In this document: positions 34,801 through 48,500 of the stretch, piece after piece
How positions within the stretch are numbered: position 1 is the stretch's first letter
How the letters are laid out: each line of letters begins with the position of its first letter
Source: Coniferiporia sulphurascens
Taxonomy: Eukaryota; Basidiomycota; Agaricomycetes; Hymenochaetales; Hymenochaetaceae
NCBI GenBank assembly: GCA_002794785.1
Contig: NBBA01000003.1
Location: forward strand, 558,001 to 622,000
DNA length: 64,000 nt
Direction: 5' to 3'
The notes under the pieces: generated by a model
Told to the model about the DNA's origin: nothing
The model's database searches: none
Seen by the model: the letters and a program-made list of their open reading frames with translations, nothing else
Position numbers and translations under genes: made by a program

Positions 34801-37800
34801 GAGCGCACTTTAGCTGTCATCTCAGGGTAAATCATCTGGTTCAGCGTGTGATGTCTGTCAGCCGAGAAATCTTCCGGAGTCGATGCATTGAATCTAAATT
34901 TATATTAGGAACACAGATATGAGGTTGGTGCAGATTCGGACACACCGATCAATGAATTGGAAGCAGAATCCTTTCATAAGGGCCTGGCCAGACTCCCCCT
35001 GCTGTGCCTGGAAAACAAGAGATTTGATTCCAAGTAAAAAGGCCTTGGTTGCGCTGTCCGCGCCTATTGTAGACCTGGCTTCCTGTCTGCGTACAGGCCC
35101 CAGTGGTAGTGCCACACCAAAATTTGACATCGATACTTTGATTGTACGGTCACCGAGGAATGCGTCTTGCTTAGATAGGGAAGATGCCCTCGGGTTTACA
35201 TTAAACGTATCCATGACTTTCTTCGCCTTCTCCTTGAAACCGTCTAACTCTAGCGCTCGCTGCTCTTTGCGTAGCAGCATTTCGGCCTAAGGTCAGAAGA
35301 GTGTCAGATTTTTTAAATCGACTCACTGCTGAAGAGTTACCTGTAAGTGATCAACGAAATCACCGATGTCGCCCATCATATGTGCCTGCAGGACGGCATG
35401 AAACTTTGTCACGTCTACTAGGAGGCGAGGCTGAGGGTTCTCTGGAAGCGATGGACGATAGCTAGTTACTTGAAGGTCAACAGAAATTAGGATAGGTAGC
35501 TGGTTTCTGCTAGAGTCAACAAGACCCTTGTCTAGGGGTCTCGGAGAGAGGTAAAGAGCCAGATCGGACAGTGTGAACCGGTATTGAAGGGGTTGCGTAT
35601 TGCTGACCGACGCGTCAATGTCCTCGCACTCCAAGAATAGGAGTTGTGTCGACGAAGGCCCTTCCAGGCCAAATGTGAAACCTTCGAATTTGCCTATAAC
35701 ATTATAAGGCTTGGATGTTTTCCGGGAGGAAAAGACTTTAGGAGAGGTAGGGCTATCTTGCTTGCGCCGAGTGTCACCGATGATAAGGAGTAAGTCATTG
35801 AAGTCTTGGCCAAATTTCTGCTGCACCGATAGTAAAGCATCCCAATGCGACGGTTTGATTGTCACTCGTAGAAATCCCACAGAAACCAGCACGTTGTCCT
35901 CCTCATCGCTGAAGGCCCCAGATGCGCTAAGGGAAGGTAATCCTAGGACAATATTTGAGGAGCGCTGCGGAGCAATATCAATTCCGAAGTGCACCATTGA
36001 CATGATTTTTATGGTTTGCGACGTGATCTGGAGGCCCAAAATGCGTGTAATATTGTTATTCCTCCGCTTGTTCTTCATATACGCGACAATTCCGTGAGTG
36101 CTCCAGGTCAGCCATGTTCCATGCATAACTTGCAAGACCACTGCAATCGTAGACACCGAAATATTGATATCGACAAGGATGCTATGCGCCCCTCCTGTAA
36201 GTGTTTGTACCGGAGGCGGCTTCGACGTCTGCCTAATTTCCGCGAAGAGAGACTGCATCATGGCCTCAATACCGAGTAGATAATCTTGTCGCCACTGTTC
36301 GAAGAAATGATACAGACGAATGGCGCTCCTAGGAACGCTGAATTTCACTGAATCTACGTGAAGAGTACTGCGAGCGATCGCTCCTTGTGATGTGTGATTT
36401 TGGAACAAGATGCACGAGAGAACCCCTGCTACAGTTATACCTGCTAGTATGTCCTTCTCTCTATAGTTCTCCTTGCCAATGATCCTTGTTCTGGCCCTGA
36501 CGATGAATTCGCTAAAGCGCATCGTATGGTTGACGGAGACATCGGATGTGGCAGGGGCTGTAAGGGTCTTCGAAAAGTGATTAACGCCACACGACAGAAA
36601 ATCCCTAGCTGTCATTTCAAAAACGACATTCTCCGCTGCGGCCTCGATTAGCAAGTAACGTACGATGATGCGGGTATCGCATACAACGACTCTATTGTCA
36701 AGAAGGTCGCCTAGGATAGAGCTCGTTGCGAAATTCTTTTGTTGTCGTTTCCCCAGAGTACTTGAGGGAGGCCGGAGAAGTCTCCAAACGTGCACCGCGT
36801 TCTGAAGGAAAGTTATGATACTTGGATAGATGGTGATTTGCATAGAATCCATAGTTAATGCAAGAATGGCAGAAACGCTGCCATAACCAACGTATTTACT
36901 ATCGGGACTGAAGCTCCTGATGGTGGAGGAATACGAGGACATGGTATGAGCGTCAAATATCAATCGCCTCGTCAATAGATCTGCCCTAAAATCGACACCA
37001 TTGACCGTCACGGAACTTTGAGGCAAGGCATCGCCAGTATCAAACATCACACGCAACGAGCTTGTGCGGAACCCCACTGATATAGTCGGTTGATTATCGT
37101 TCCTCTTCAGTGGGTCGACAGATTCCTTCACAGGCTGATCGAAAAAAGCTTTGATGACGTTCACATCTAAAAAACCTTCTTCCGTGGCCAAAGGATGACT
37201 CCGTAACTGAAGGGTTATTTCCACTTCCTTTGGTACATTGTTCAAACCCCGTGCTAAGTCCCTGTATTTGTCCCCAGAGATATCTGCGAGTGAGTGACGA
37301 AGATGGAAGAGAAGAGCCCAGGAGTTGTCCTGACGAAGCCTTTGCGGGCGTCCTTTTTGCACGAAGAACGTAGGCTGTACCGCGGAAAGAAGATCTTTGG
37401 ATATAGCCTCATTCGTATGATTTAAAATTGAGTAAGCAAGATGTCGCTTTCTTAGCTTTGACAACCGGCTATAGTCTTTCTTAGCGGTGAGCACATCCTT
37501 GAGGGGAGGTAGCAGAGCTTTTCCAGCTGCGAGCGCAACCTCTGGAACAGTGCGATGTAGATGCGATTTCAGGGTCCCAATTGATACATCCAATTTCGAT
37601 TTCGCAAAGGCTCCAGAGATCTCATCGAAATAGAACTCTATGGCCACCGAAGGGGGGTTCATACGTTGCCTGTCTAGTATGGGAGTAGAAAACAGTGTGC
37701 CCACGGATCCGGTAGCATTATGGAACGAAAATTGACCACGGGGCGCAAGGCCCAAGAGCAGGTCCTCATCGTCCAAAGGGGTGCTGATGGAAAAATGTGC

Positions 37801-40800
37801 GCTTTCTAAGGTTACGTCAGTTACTACAATAGCTTGAGTTCCAGAGTTCGCGGTACTTGGAGACTGGAATGACGAAGGGACGTTCATCAAGTCCGGGACT
37901 TCCTGAACAATGGACAGATGTGAACGCCGAACATTAACATCAAAAACAGAAAAGGATTTCCTGGAAGGGGTCGACATCCACTCTAGAATTAAAATATCAA
38001 GTTGTAATTCCGGACTTGCGAGCTGGAAAAACCTGTGAGAAAACGTCAAATAATAAACCGGAGTTACGTACGTCAGCGGAATGGTGCATCAAGATTTCTC
38101 CCAGGGCTGTCGCAATCAGAGGCGTCAAAAAAATTACGGAGTCCCCAATGTCTAGACAGGTGTAACTTTTGTCCACATTGTCCGAAGTACTCCATTGGGT
38201 TTGAGCCATAGTATTGGATGTATACGGACTAAAGATCGTCTGAGGTGGATAAGTTTCATTGTATGTCCGAAAGCGGGGATGCTGCAGTGCCACAAGCTTT
38301 AGCTTGTTAGTCACCAGAGGTTTAGAGGAATTGTTTACGCACCTTATCGCTACTTTCGAATGTTGACCGACAGTGAAACTCCTTTGATGCGCGTTGTAAC
38401 TGGAATTTCCTGCAAAACGACCAGTAATGCGTCCTCGGGTCCAGTCCAGTGCGGTCTTCTCCGAATTCGAAATAATCACTCCAAGAACGATTTGAATCGT
38501 TGCTTCCCGTTTCATCGGACTCGTCAAAAGGAGAGGTGCTATGATCGTCCTCCATCTCGCCAGGCGGGATAGCGAAACTGTTGGGCCTTGAATTACTGCG
38601 AGTGCATCGGAAAACAGTCATTTGTCGAGATGAGTGATACGACTCACGCTAGTCTCTCGTCCCTGTCTATTTCCGATATTATATGTCCCTCATCGGACTC
38701 AGAATCGTCAAAGTCGCCTTGACTCAGGTCATACGAAGGGTTCGTCAATCCTCCGGATTGTTGGGCTTGCTTCCCCCCGCTTGAGCGCGACGCCAAGCGC
38801 GGAGGGGACACATCCTGAAGGAAAAGTGTATTTCTCCATTTTGACCAATCTAAAATTTTATCGAATCGGGGACTGCTCTGTTGAACGGTATGAATACCTA
38901 CCTGAACAGTTACCAGGCTGCGTCATACTGGCAAAGCGGTGCGTTGGTTCGTCTTGAAGTTCCAAAAAGCGTTTCTGCTTCTCGGCGTCCAAACGCCAAC
39001 CTTCTGGAGCTCCATATAAGTCAACAGATATACTCGATCGTATTCTTCCAGCTTCTAGCCAGTGTTTACTGGCGTTAGGGGCGAGAAGTATCTGAACTTC
39101 AGCGTTAGGGATACTGATACTCGTAGCCTTACGACAGTGCGCCCTTGCAATATTGTTGTACATAAGTTGTAGGCCTCCCGGAAGGCAAAGACGGATCGCG
39201 GCGGGATGAGTCTCCCATATAACGTCGATCCTGTCTACCACGACCTTCAAAAATGTTGCTAAGATATGTCAGTCTGATGGCATTGACCGTATAGGTAGAT
39301 GAATAGCACCATCGTAATCCGCAATCCCTACAAATTCCGAATCTGGCGCATTGAATGGATCGCTGAACCCGTGTGTAAATGCCTTCCCCACTAAAGACAA
39401 CACCTGTCCTTCTATAGTCGTAACGAAGCCCTTGATATTCCCTACATGAATATTCCACATGCACACGTAGGCAGCGGCATGTGGTTGAGGTCCGAACAGT
39501 CTATTCGCAGTGATTTCGAGTCCTTTAAGACGAAAGTTAGCCACCCAAGACAAAAATCATGAAGGAGCACTACCTGAAATAGAAACCTGCCGCTTTGATG
39601 GAACAAACTTGTGCGATAGTAGGAGTCTATCTGGACAGGAGTCCTCAATGGAAATAAAGAATGGATCAACGTTAAAAGAAAAATCTAAAGATCATTTTTC
39701 AGCTCTAGAATGGCAAACCTAACTTGTGAAGCATCTACGAACCCATTAAATAGTCATGCAACCGTAGCTGAAGCTGTAGCTCCGGAACGGCGATAAATGC
39801 ACACCGGCCCATGTCCACTCCATGGGCCTCGACCATTTCTGGTGTTTGCCGTCTTTCAAAACCTAGCACACCGGCAGGTATAGCGACGGTACCATTTTTA
39901 ACGGTCAGCGCCAAATCAACGTGAAAAATATTGTTCTGTTTGGCAGTCAGCAACAGACGAACAACTATCTTAGGCTGTTTAATCACCTTCCCAGGCCGGT
40001 GTTTGAGTCCAAGGGGGTCCCCAACCGGAATGCCTCTTTCGTACTTCTCCAGATACTCTCTGGTAGTGGAATATTGAGTGAAGCCTCCAAGATAATTCTC
40101 ACGTAGGACCATAACATGACGGATGATCCATCCGAACAGCTTTAAGGCTGGTGAAGGAATCTGTTATGTGTGGGGGTTTGTAATGGGAAGCTTTGACTAC
40201 TGATTTGGTTAAACGCCTTACCTTTATGTCCAGTTTTAGTTGGTCTACGCAATCTCCTCGTACCTCGGAATGATATGTATATGTTCCACTCAGCCCGAAA
40301 GCCAATACATGACCAACGTCTGTTACGTATATCGCGGAGGAGGCTGTAAGCGCGTGTGTGTTCCAACGCGGGAGAGTCAGGTTCAAGTCCACATTCGGAG
40401 TATCGACAGAGAAAGAGATTGTAGTCGACAACGGTCGGTATTTGTTCATAGGGATATACACGTCACTCTTTAGCATATTTGCTTTGAGAGTTACGAAGAC
40501 TGGTAATAACGCAACCAATCAGTCGCTGCATCGTCTCCACGAGCCAACAGGAGCGCACCATTCTCTTTCCTTTCAAGTGGACGATCAATAATGTTGTGAT
40601 CGTTTGCATACAGATTCACTTCGTATTCATAGAAGGTTAAGCCAAGACTATAAGTTATCGGCGTGAATGTATTGAAATCACTTGGTGGACCCGAGGACCA
40701 GTCTTTACCCAAATCAGCAAGCATATTGATATGGTCCCGAATTAGATAAAGAATTGGTCGGTTCAGTTCGACATCAAAATCCCAACTTCGCTCACTATCC

Positions 40801-42921
40801 CAGCTCAAAGGTGAGGGCAGGTAGGAAGAAATCTTGAGGCAATGTTTGGTTGAGATGATAGTACAACTGCAGAAAAACCAAGAAGACGCACTGAGCAGGA
40901 GTTCGCCTCCAACAGCCGGATATCATTAAGGCTAGACGTTACGGATATGTTGTCCAAAAAAAGTCCCAGTTCAGCCGTGTATCCCTGAGTTGTGGCAATC
41001 ATAGGGACAAGATATTTCACGGACGACTTATCGCCAACTTTGAGTTGCATGGAGGCCGCTTCGCGCTGCTTGCTGTTACGTGATGCGTCTACCATGCCGT
41101 CCCATTGCCAGTTCTAAATAGTAAAAAAAATAAAGAAGTGAATATGGTACAGCGTCTGTAATACTATTTTCGCAAAGAAGTACCTTCGATGCCTCTCTAA
41201 ATGGCAAGTGGATGGCCGTTACACCGCGAAACTCAAAAAAAAGCTTTAAACAGGTACAGTGGCGCTGATCTCCAGGAGCCAATCGTCCCATCGGTGTGAC
41301 ATTTTGGAAAGTTTGCGGGAAGAATACGCGCTGCAATTGGGCGCGCTGCCGATCAGCCCAAGGTCCATAGTGGACAGCGCCACCATGAACAACTAGCTCG
41401 ACGCCCCACTCTGGAGGCAGGTCGCCGTTGCCAATGTCCATGCATTCTATGTCTCTTGCCGTTGTGGCGTTTGCCTGGCCAGCGAAACTTCTGTTGACAA
41501 CCGGTTTTTCCGGGACGAAGCCGGCGACGTCCGCATAGTAAGTAAGCTCCAGCAAGGGGGCCTCAAGCAGATTGCGGTCCACTGCATATTCTAACGTTGT
41601 AAAGTCCGCACCTACATGCGAAGCCTCTTCATGGGCCTTCCGCATCCTTTCCCCCTTTTTCTGTTTCTTATCCTTATTTGGCTTTCTATACCTGTTCGAA
41701 CGCGACTTGAAATATGGAAAATACGTGCGACAGAGGACCCATAGCCTCCTGAAATCGCTGTACGATAATCGAACGGTGGTATGACTTAACGGGAAAACGC
41801 ACAGTGCGTGAGGATAGTGCCGTAAGGTTTACAATATGATAACGCACTCAGCTTTGGTGAAACATTCGTGTACACCCCTTCCAACATCTTGACCATTGGT
41901 CCAGAAGTCAGGGTTCTCCACACAGCTGATGCTCGCTTCCTTGAAATCAATGCGTAGAAGCTGCTTGTGAAGATCAAGCTTCGACCTAGACTGCACGATA
42001 CCATATGTGCCGGAGGCCTGGATAAATTGGGCCATAAAGAGGTTTTGTGTTGTGTGATTACCCATTGTTATTGCACCCTTTGTTGCCTCAAAACTCAGTG
42101 GCAAAAGGCTCTTCGGGTCCAAGTCTGGCAATTGGTGTTTTATACGACCAAACAACCTTTTAAGAAAGGAAGGAAATCGAATTGCCGAAAGCGCACGTAA
42201 AGCAGTCGTTGAGTAAAGCGCGGCTATGACCGAATAAGACAGATAAAATCAAGACAATTTGCTTGACTTACTGCGGGAAAGAACTCGGTTACGATCAACG
42301 ATAGATGAACTGAGGGAGCAGACATTGGACTCGCGGCTTTTTGTTCGTAACCCAGCAATCTCTGAATTGTCGGGAGCTAGTTGGGACAAAATATTATCGA
42401 AAGAAGCCGTCCTGTTGTACATAAACCACTCAAACCCTTCCACAGAAACATGTATTCTGCATTTTGGATGTTTCTTGTCTAAGACAAGTTGAGCTAGAGG
42501 GATTAGGAATACTTGGGAAGAGGGCGAACCAGATATGCTTTCGTCCCCGTTTGAACTGGCGTCAGCCAGGTCTTCCTCCTCTGCTACGTTCCGAATCCAC
42601 CATCGCCAGTTGAGCTGACATTTGACGATCCGAAATGTCTGGTTGCTCGAGTGATAACGCACATCCCGCAGCAGAATTCTTCCCGCTATAATAGAAAGGT
42701 GTACTGAGCCTTTGCGGGAGCAACTATTAGCCCACTAAAACCAAAACTGTCCACTCGCGCTCACCTAAGTCCACCCAAACCGCTGAGCTACTTTGAGTCC
42801 ACAGTGCTATCCTGAGCAATAAACTCAGGAAGAGGCCCCAGGCGCGATTCCAAAAAAAGAAGTAAGCAACAGAGCCGAGAGCTATGCCGATACAAGCCAC
42901 GAGCAGAACGACGTTGAGCAT
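31806..42921 (-). CDS. CSF1: Csf1, bridge-like lipid transfer protein (BLTP1/Tweek family)
   Basis: Csf1 is a giant rod-shaped protein with a hydrophobic groove that moves phospholipids between the ER and other membranes. In yeast it supports GPI-anchor synthesis. The minus-strand frame reaches an ATG at 42921 (MLNVVLLVACIGIALGSVAY), a single N-terminal membrane helix, then NRAWGLFLSLLLRIALW. The next exon, GRILLRDVRYHSSNQTFRIV and QLNWRWWIRNVAEEEDLADA, is the family N-terminal signature. About 11 kb of short exons with alternating beta-strand repeats follow. An acidic disordered part lies near 38600-38830, and a 908-codon exon at 35323-38049. The C-terminus has SYVIGQHMKLRLDELVFVVL and PRSQGDNELARFIGQDVMAQ, as in fungal Csf1. 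Length is roughly 3,400 residues. No frame break was noticed, though not every junction was checked. Confidence 0.88.
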
Positions 42922-43128
42922 TAGAATGGTCCGGCACCACGCGCTTCCAATTGCAGTCACTCAGGTTGGAGGATACCGGATCGATGTAGCGTGGAGTGTA
43001 AGTATAAGAGAGACAGTCTCCTAGTACATAATGAAAAAAGTAGCAAGCAAACTATAGTGTCGGGTTCAAGCAGTGCGGGCTGTCTGGTAGAACTCCAAGT
43101 TCGGGAAGCGTGCGGCTGCTATACCCAG

Positions 43129-43136
43129 TCACGTGA
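43129..43136. promoter_or_regulatory. E-box palindrome TCACGTGA, distal copy
   Basis: TCACGTGA is the extended CACGTG core bound by basic helix-loop-helix proteins of the Cbf1/USF type. It lies 207 bases from the CSF1 start. Confidence 0.5.
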
Positions 43137-43330
43137 CATTGTGTGGAAGTGCGAAATTTAGATTGTCTAAGTAACAGCTGCTCTTATAGTAAGCAACAAG
43201 AGTTATCCGTTTTTATTTCAGGATCAATGCGCTTGATTCGACCCGGAGTGATTGCTCAGAAAAATCGATGGATGCAAAAGTCTGTTGTCCTAAATTCCTG
43301 AAGGGCCCGAACTTGGCGTACTCGTAAAAA

Positions 43331-43338
43331 TCACGTGA
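43331..43338. promoter_or_regulatory. E-box palindrome TCACGTGA, proximal copy
   Basis: This is an identical octamer, 202 bases from the first copy and 110 bases before the ATG of the securin-like gene. Two exact octamers in 527 bases is well above chance. Confidence 0.5.
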
Positions 43339-43448
43339 TCGTCGCGTGTACCGAAACGGAAGCGAACGGTTGGCAGGCTCTTGCGCTTTCAGTGGCCCAG
43401 CCACTACAACTGCAGCTACGCCCACGAATACTCTCGTACTAATTCATC

Positions 43449-44852
43449 ATGCTCAGCTCCCGGCCGGTGTCACTCCTTCAAGATGAACTAGACGTGTCTA
43501 CGTACTTTCGACAAACAGCGTCAAAAACTCCTGGAAGAGCATTGAAAGGACGTGCTGGCCTCCAAGAGAACGTATTTCAACATGGGTCAATGACTACGAA
43601 CCCAAACGAAAAGCGAGCGAACTTGAAGACGCCATTTCGATTGGAGAATAGCAGTAAGCTCATTGAATACTTGCTGTACAAACAAACTAACGAAAGCAGA
43701 AATGATCATGCAGGACGGGCCGGCTCCGTCGAAGACAATCGCGCTTTCTACGCGTCTCCTCACGGACAAGACACCTCTGCCGAACCGTCAGAACCTGTCG
43801 CTCTTTACCCCCCTTCCGCGAAATGGAAAAACCGCCAAATTTACACTCCCTGCACTTCTTGATGAGAACGAGAACGGCACTCCTGTTCAGCCACCAAGTT
43901 CTTCTCGGAAAAAGCTGCGCGTCCCACGGAGCGCGAGTAAAAGCTTCGAGACACCGAACACTAAAGGTGATCATTGGAACGTCAGCGATGTCTCCATAGA
44001 TCTTGGAGGGACCAGTCTGGACGAGGTTGACGAGGTCGACACGAACGAGCCGGATTACAGTGAGCCAGAGTACATGCCTCCGAAACCCATCGGTGAAATA
44101 GTTCTTCTCTTTTTGGTCAGCGAGCTAACTAATGAGAAAAATAACAGAACCCGCTTATGAGCCCCCTTTTGAACTGCCTGATTACAAAAATGTTGGGCAA
44201 ACACTCCTTTCATTTGCCCACTCCTATCCTGTCGGAGACACCCCTTCGCACATGTACGAAGTCGATTCCGAGGACCTTCTCAAGGGCTGCGGGTGGTCGT
44301 CTTCGCCTAGCACCATGGGTCTTAATTTACCGGGGATAGGCACGTTTATCTAACTCGTCCAAGAGGGGGGAAATGGGCGGCTTAACTTAATACTCAGATG
44401 AGGACGATATCTTCGACACTCGTGTGGCAGCCGAAAAGCCCGAAGCGACGCGGAATGCGCGAGATGCCCCTTCGAAGGCCCCGGTGGAGTGGACAACGGG
44501 CGCTGCTGTGCCTAAAGTTAATCGTGCCCCGTCGGCAGTGCGAACCAAAGTGCCGACGCCACAGCCAAGGCGTCCGGCGACGTCTGCAGCAATACGCGCG
44601 CCGGATCCGAAACCGGCGACAATCGTCCCACGTCCTGGGTCGGTAGTCGGTGTGCGTCGACCATTAACGAGGGCTGCAGCTGCGTATTCTATGAGTGGCA
44701 CACGGTCACGCTCTGTCAGATCTAACGCTACCACTGCCCTGCCGCCTAAATCGAAGATCGGTGCGCGGGCAGAGACTGATGAGCTTGTCCAATCATTGAG
44801 CGAGACGAGCGGAAATCTGGAGCCTCAAGAGGATTTCCGCTTTGACGTCTAA
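43449..44852 (+). CDS. Securin-like protein (probable separase inhibitor)
   Basis: Securin holds separase inactive until anaphase and is destroyed through APC/C degrons. The ATG at 43449 starts MLSSRPVSLLQDELDVSTYF, then TPGRALKGRAGLQENVFQHG, in which RAGLQEN resembles a destruction box. Exon 2 has LLTDKTPLPNRQNLSLFTPL, KKLRVPRSASKSFETPNTKG, and an acidic stretch ending in PEYMPPKPI. A GT..AG intron joins this to EPAYEPPFELPDYKNVGQTL, similar in shape to the separase-binding segment of fungal securins (E-x-E-Y-x-P-P, then PF.x.PDY). The last exon (about 44398-44852) is Pro/Ala/Arg-rich and disordered and ends in EDFRFDV. Proteins of this kind diverge fast, so the name rests on a few motifs and the overall disordered build. 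Confidence 0.5.
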
Positions 44853-45543
44853 GTTCCAGCCCGTTTTTCTGCGATACCTTTATTTCACATCGACTACAAA
44901 CTTGTACAATACCTCAAGCACTGTATTCTATAGACAGAACGCGGGCTAGCACGCCCACTAATAATGCCGACTCTTATCATATGCTCTACCGGCTCAATGA
45001 TTTCCACTCGCGCTGGAGGGAATTACGCTTAGGATTCCAGCGCATCGGTTTCGCGGCTGGGTAGCCCAGACAATGCTGGCCATGTGACGGCTTGTCAGAA
45101 TCGAACACCGCCGCTGGATGCTTCCCTGCTGGTCACCTGAAATAATCCGCGGCGCGGGACTGTCCGACGAATTAATGCTTTATGGCCGTCTTGAACGAGT
45201 ACACGTCTTGTTTATTCTGCTCTTTGATATGAAAATATGCATACCTTGTCTGGTCCAATTAGTACTGTTCATCCTCGCTCGCTGCGACTTCAAGTCTTTT
45301 AACGAATTTCAACTGTAGCTGTCACCGGGCCTGCTGACAGACGCCGAGAGCCTGACGTCGGCTCCGGCTCGTGGAGAATCGATAGTGTGACTTCTAAAAT
45401 CCTTTTAAATCCATTATAATGATTCCCGTCCTGCATCATACATCATAGTATGCTCGTGGTCCCGGCGAAGACATCTGCGTATAAATACAACCGCCCCTAC
45501 CGGTCCAAAGGGCTTGCGGCTGAGCGCATAGGACTCCACTACT
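44853..45543. other. Intergenic region with beta-mannosidase promoter
   Basis: No gene was recognised between the securin-like gene and the beta-mannosidase. The right end carries the TATA box listed next. Confidence 0.4.
45480..45487 (+). promoter_or_regulatory. TATA box of the beta-mannosidase gene
   Basis: TATAAATA lies 64 bases before the ATG at 45544 and is followed by CCGCCCCTACC. A strong TATA box is common in inducible secreted-enzyme genes of fungi. Confidence 0.55.
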
Positions 45544-48500
45544 ATGCAGCTGCACTACGCGTTTCTTGCTGCCCTCTGCTTCCCAGTCCTCACCCTGGGC
45601 AAAAAATTCAGTCTCTCGGACCTACAATGGACACTCAGAAACCAAAATGGCTCTATTGTCGTTCCTGGGCGAGTCCCGTCTCAGGCACACCTTGACCTTG
45701 TCAGGGCGGGGATAATCACTGAGCCATTGCTTGAGGCCAACGGTCCGTTACAGTGTCCGGCCAATTAAGTTTGCGTAATGCACATGACTAATTCTGTGTT
45801 GCCACTGTCAAGACTTCACACAGAGATGGGTCGCAAATGAGAATTGGACTTATACGGCCAGCTTGGACCCATTCGTATCTTCGCGGCCGTTGAACGAGCA
45901 TTCGTCGTCTCTGAAAACATTACTTGTTTTTTATGGGCTCGACACCGTCGCGAACATAGTGCGTCGTTTGTAAAGCTTCATATCAAGTTGTCCGGCGACC
46001 TTAAGGTTTTTGCCGTACAGACCCTATCTGGCCATCCCGTGGCTTGGGTCAATAATCAGTTCAGGCAATACACGTTCGACGTCTCTGATATCTTATCCTC
46101 TGCCTCCGCTTCCAAGCGCGATAACAATTTGACCATCGCCTTCGAAGCAGCAGCGACCTATGGACTCAATGTGAGCGCAAGATCGGACGTGGAATTCTTC
46201 CCTGCCGGCGTCTCTGTGGTATGGTCATATTATATGAGTAGCAATGCCGCTTGAACTTACAACCTTGAATTAGTTTGAGTACCCTGGAGGCCACCCTTAT
46301 GTGCGAAAGACTGCGTCCGACTTTGGTTGGGATTGGGTGAATTATTCCCTTCTAGTAGATTGTCCTCTCTCTCATCTGTAATCAGGGACCTGCATTCGTA
46401 CCGAGTGGAATTTTTAAACCTGCATATTTCATTACCCTGGGAGGCTCCAGCACGGACGCCTCGACATCGTTTCCCACATCCTCTGTAACCTTTGGCCCAT
46501 CGCTCTTCATTGAGGAAAAGTCTATCGAAATTCACAAAGTTGGACAGCGTCCCTCCGTACCGCCCGACGAGACCGCCGACTGGGTTGTGAACGTCACTCT
46601 TGCATTGCGCTCCGCGGATGCGATACATAATCCAAGCGTAGTGATCTCGATACCGGAACTCAATATCAAGTCCGACACATTGCCGCTCCCTCCCATTCCG
46701 GGGGACACGTCTGCCGCGACGTTTGTCTCGACGAAAATGACTATTCCAGATAATGTACCAGAACGTTGGTACCCGCACAACCTCGGCACACCAAAGCGCT
46801 ACAACATAACTGTTACACTTCACCCGTCGGGCGTCAGCTTTACCACCACCACCGGTTTCCGTACGATTGTGCTTGTACAGCAGCCATACACTCAGGCGGA
46901 AGTTGCAGCACGAGGAATCACTCCAGGTGATCAGTTTCATTTCGCGGTCAATGGGAAGGCCTTCTATAGTCTGGGCACGAATATCATTCCGTTCGATCCA
47001 TTTTATTCCCGAATGACAACTGCGCAAGTGCGTTGGGTTATCGAGAGCGCTGTCATGAGTGGCCAGAATATGGTAGGTCTGCATTTGAATTTCCCCGGCG
47101 TGTTATCTAAAACAAAATAGCTTCGTGTATGGGGAGGAGGTATCTACCAGCCATCGGATGAGGAAACCGGCGTTTACAACTTCTATGAGACCTGCGACGA
47201 GCTGGGGATACTGGCCTGGTCAGAACTCATCTTCTCCGATGAACTTTATCCGATAAACGAATTTCTCCTGGAGTCAATTGCACCGGAAGTCCGCCAAAAC
47301 GTTAGGAGAACAAACAGACATCCTAGTAATGCTCAGTGGGCCGGAGGGAACGAGATTGAGGGGATAGTCGAAGGGGTTAACTCTTCTCTCTCGAACGGAA
47401 CACATTACTTGAATGAGGTGTGCACATTACTGGCGAAGTTATTGCTACTGACGAAAATGCTGACCGACGCCCAAGTTTGTCACCCTGTTCCAAGACTTCC
47501 TTCATGACATTGTTCTCAACGAGACCAGTTCGGTAAAGCACGAGCCATTCACAATATGGTTCCCGCTGATGAGATTCCTTGAATGATAGTTATCTTATAC
47601 GGACTGCTCCACGACGAGTGGATATCTCAGTCTGGACCCATACGTCCTCAGGTTCAGAAATAGTACGCCCGGTGAAATATATGGCAATAGCGGTAAGGCC
47701 TTCACCCTTTGTCCACGCTGCATGATGTAACCAATGCTCAAATCAAGAGCGTTACAATTACGATACATCCGTCGCGTTTGATTACAGCACCTATCCGGTA
47801 TCACGGTGAGTCCGAAGTTGTTTTAGCTTGAGTGCGATGAAAGCTGAAGCGCTACCAACTAGCTTCGTAAATGAGTTCGGGTATGACCCTAACTTTGATG
47901 CTTTTTTCTTCTCTTGCTAACGCAGCTTCCAGCTTCCACTCTATGCCCTCATTCTACAGCTGGGAGGAAGTCCTCGAGTCTCCTGAAGATTTCTCCTTCA
48001 ACTCTACTATTGTATATTCGCGAGACCATCATCCACCAGCGGGCGGGCTCGCGTGGCCCAACCCGAATGCCAACCAGGGACAATCGCAGATGACGATGGG
48101 AGTCGAGCTCTGGCTGCCCACGCCCGGCACGGAGTCCGCGAACCAGACTTTCGCGCAGTGGTGCTGGAGCACTCAGGTCTTCCAAGCGATGAACATGGTG
48201 TCAGAAATTGCATGGTACCGACGTGGTGCGGGCCTGGGCGAGAATAACCTCGGTGCGCTTGTATGGCAACTTAACGACATCTGGCAAGGCGTCAGCTGGT
48301 CGAGTATTGAGTACTCTGGCCGCTGGAAGGTGCTGCAGTACGCGCTGGGGGGAGCGTTTGCGCCTGTCACGATATACCCGTTCTGGATACCGAGTAATCA
48401 GACTCTGGAGGTCCTTGTCACGTCGGATCGCTGGGAGACAGTAAAAGGGACAGCCCAGCTAACTTGGTTTGACTGGAATGGAAAAGAGTTGAATTCAAGC

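Larger units (their letters stand above)
42922..43448. promoter_or_regulatory. Divergent promoter, CSF1 / securin-like gene
   Basis: 527 bases lie between the two start codons. The region carries two exact TCACGTGA palindromes, listed separately, plus AT-rich tracts. A minus-strand frame at 43213-43425 overlaps it but shows no recognisable product. Confidence 0.5.

Noticed and set aside
45000..45130. Possible tRNA (GTCAGAATCGAACACC resembles a T arm)
   Set aside because: No matching acceptor, D or anticodon stem could be drawn on either strand.
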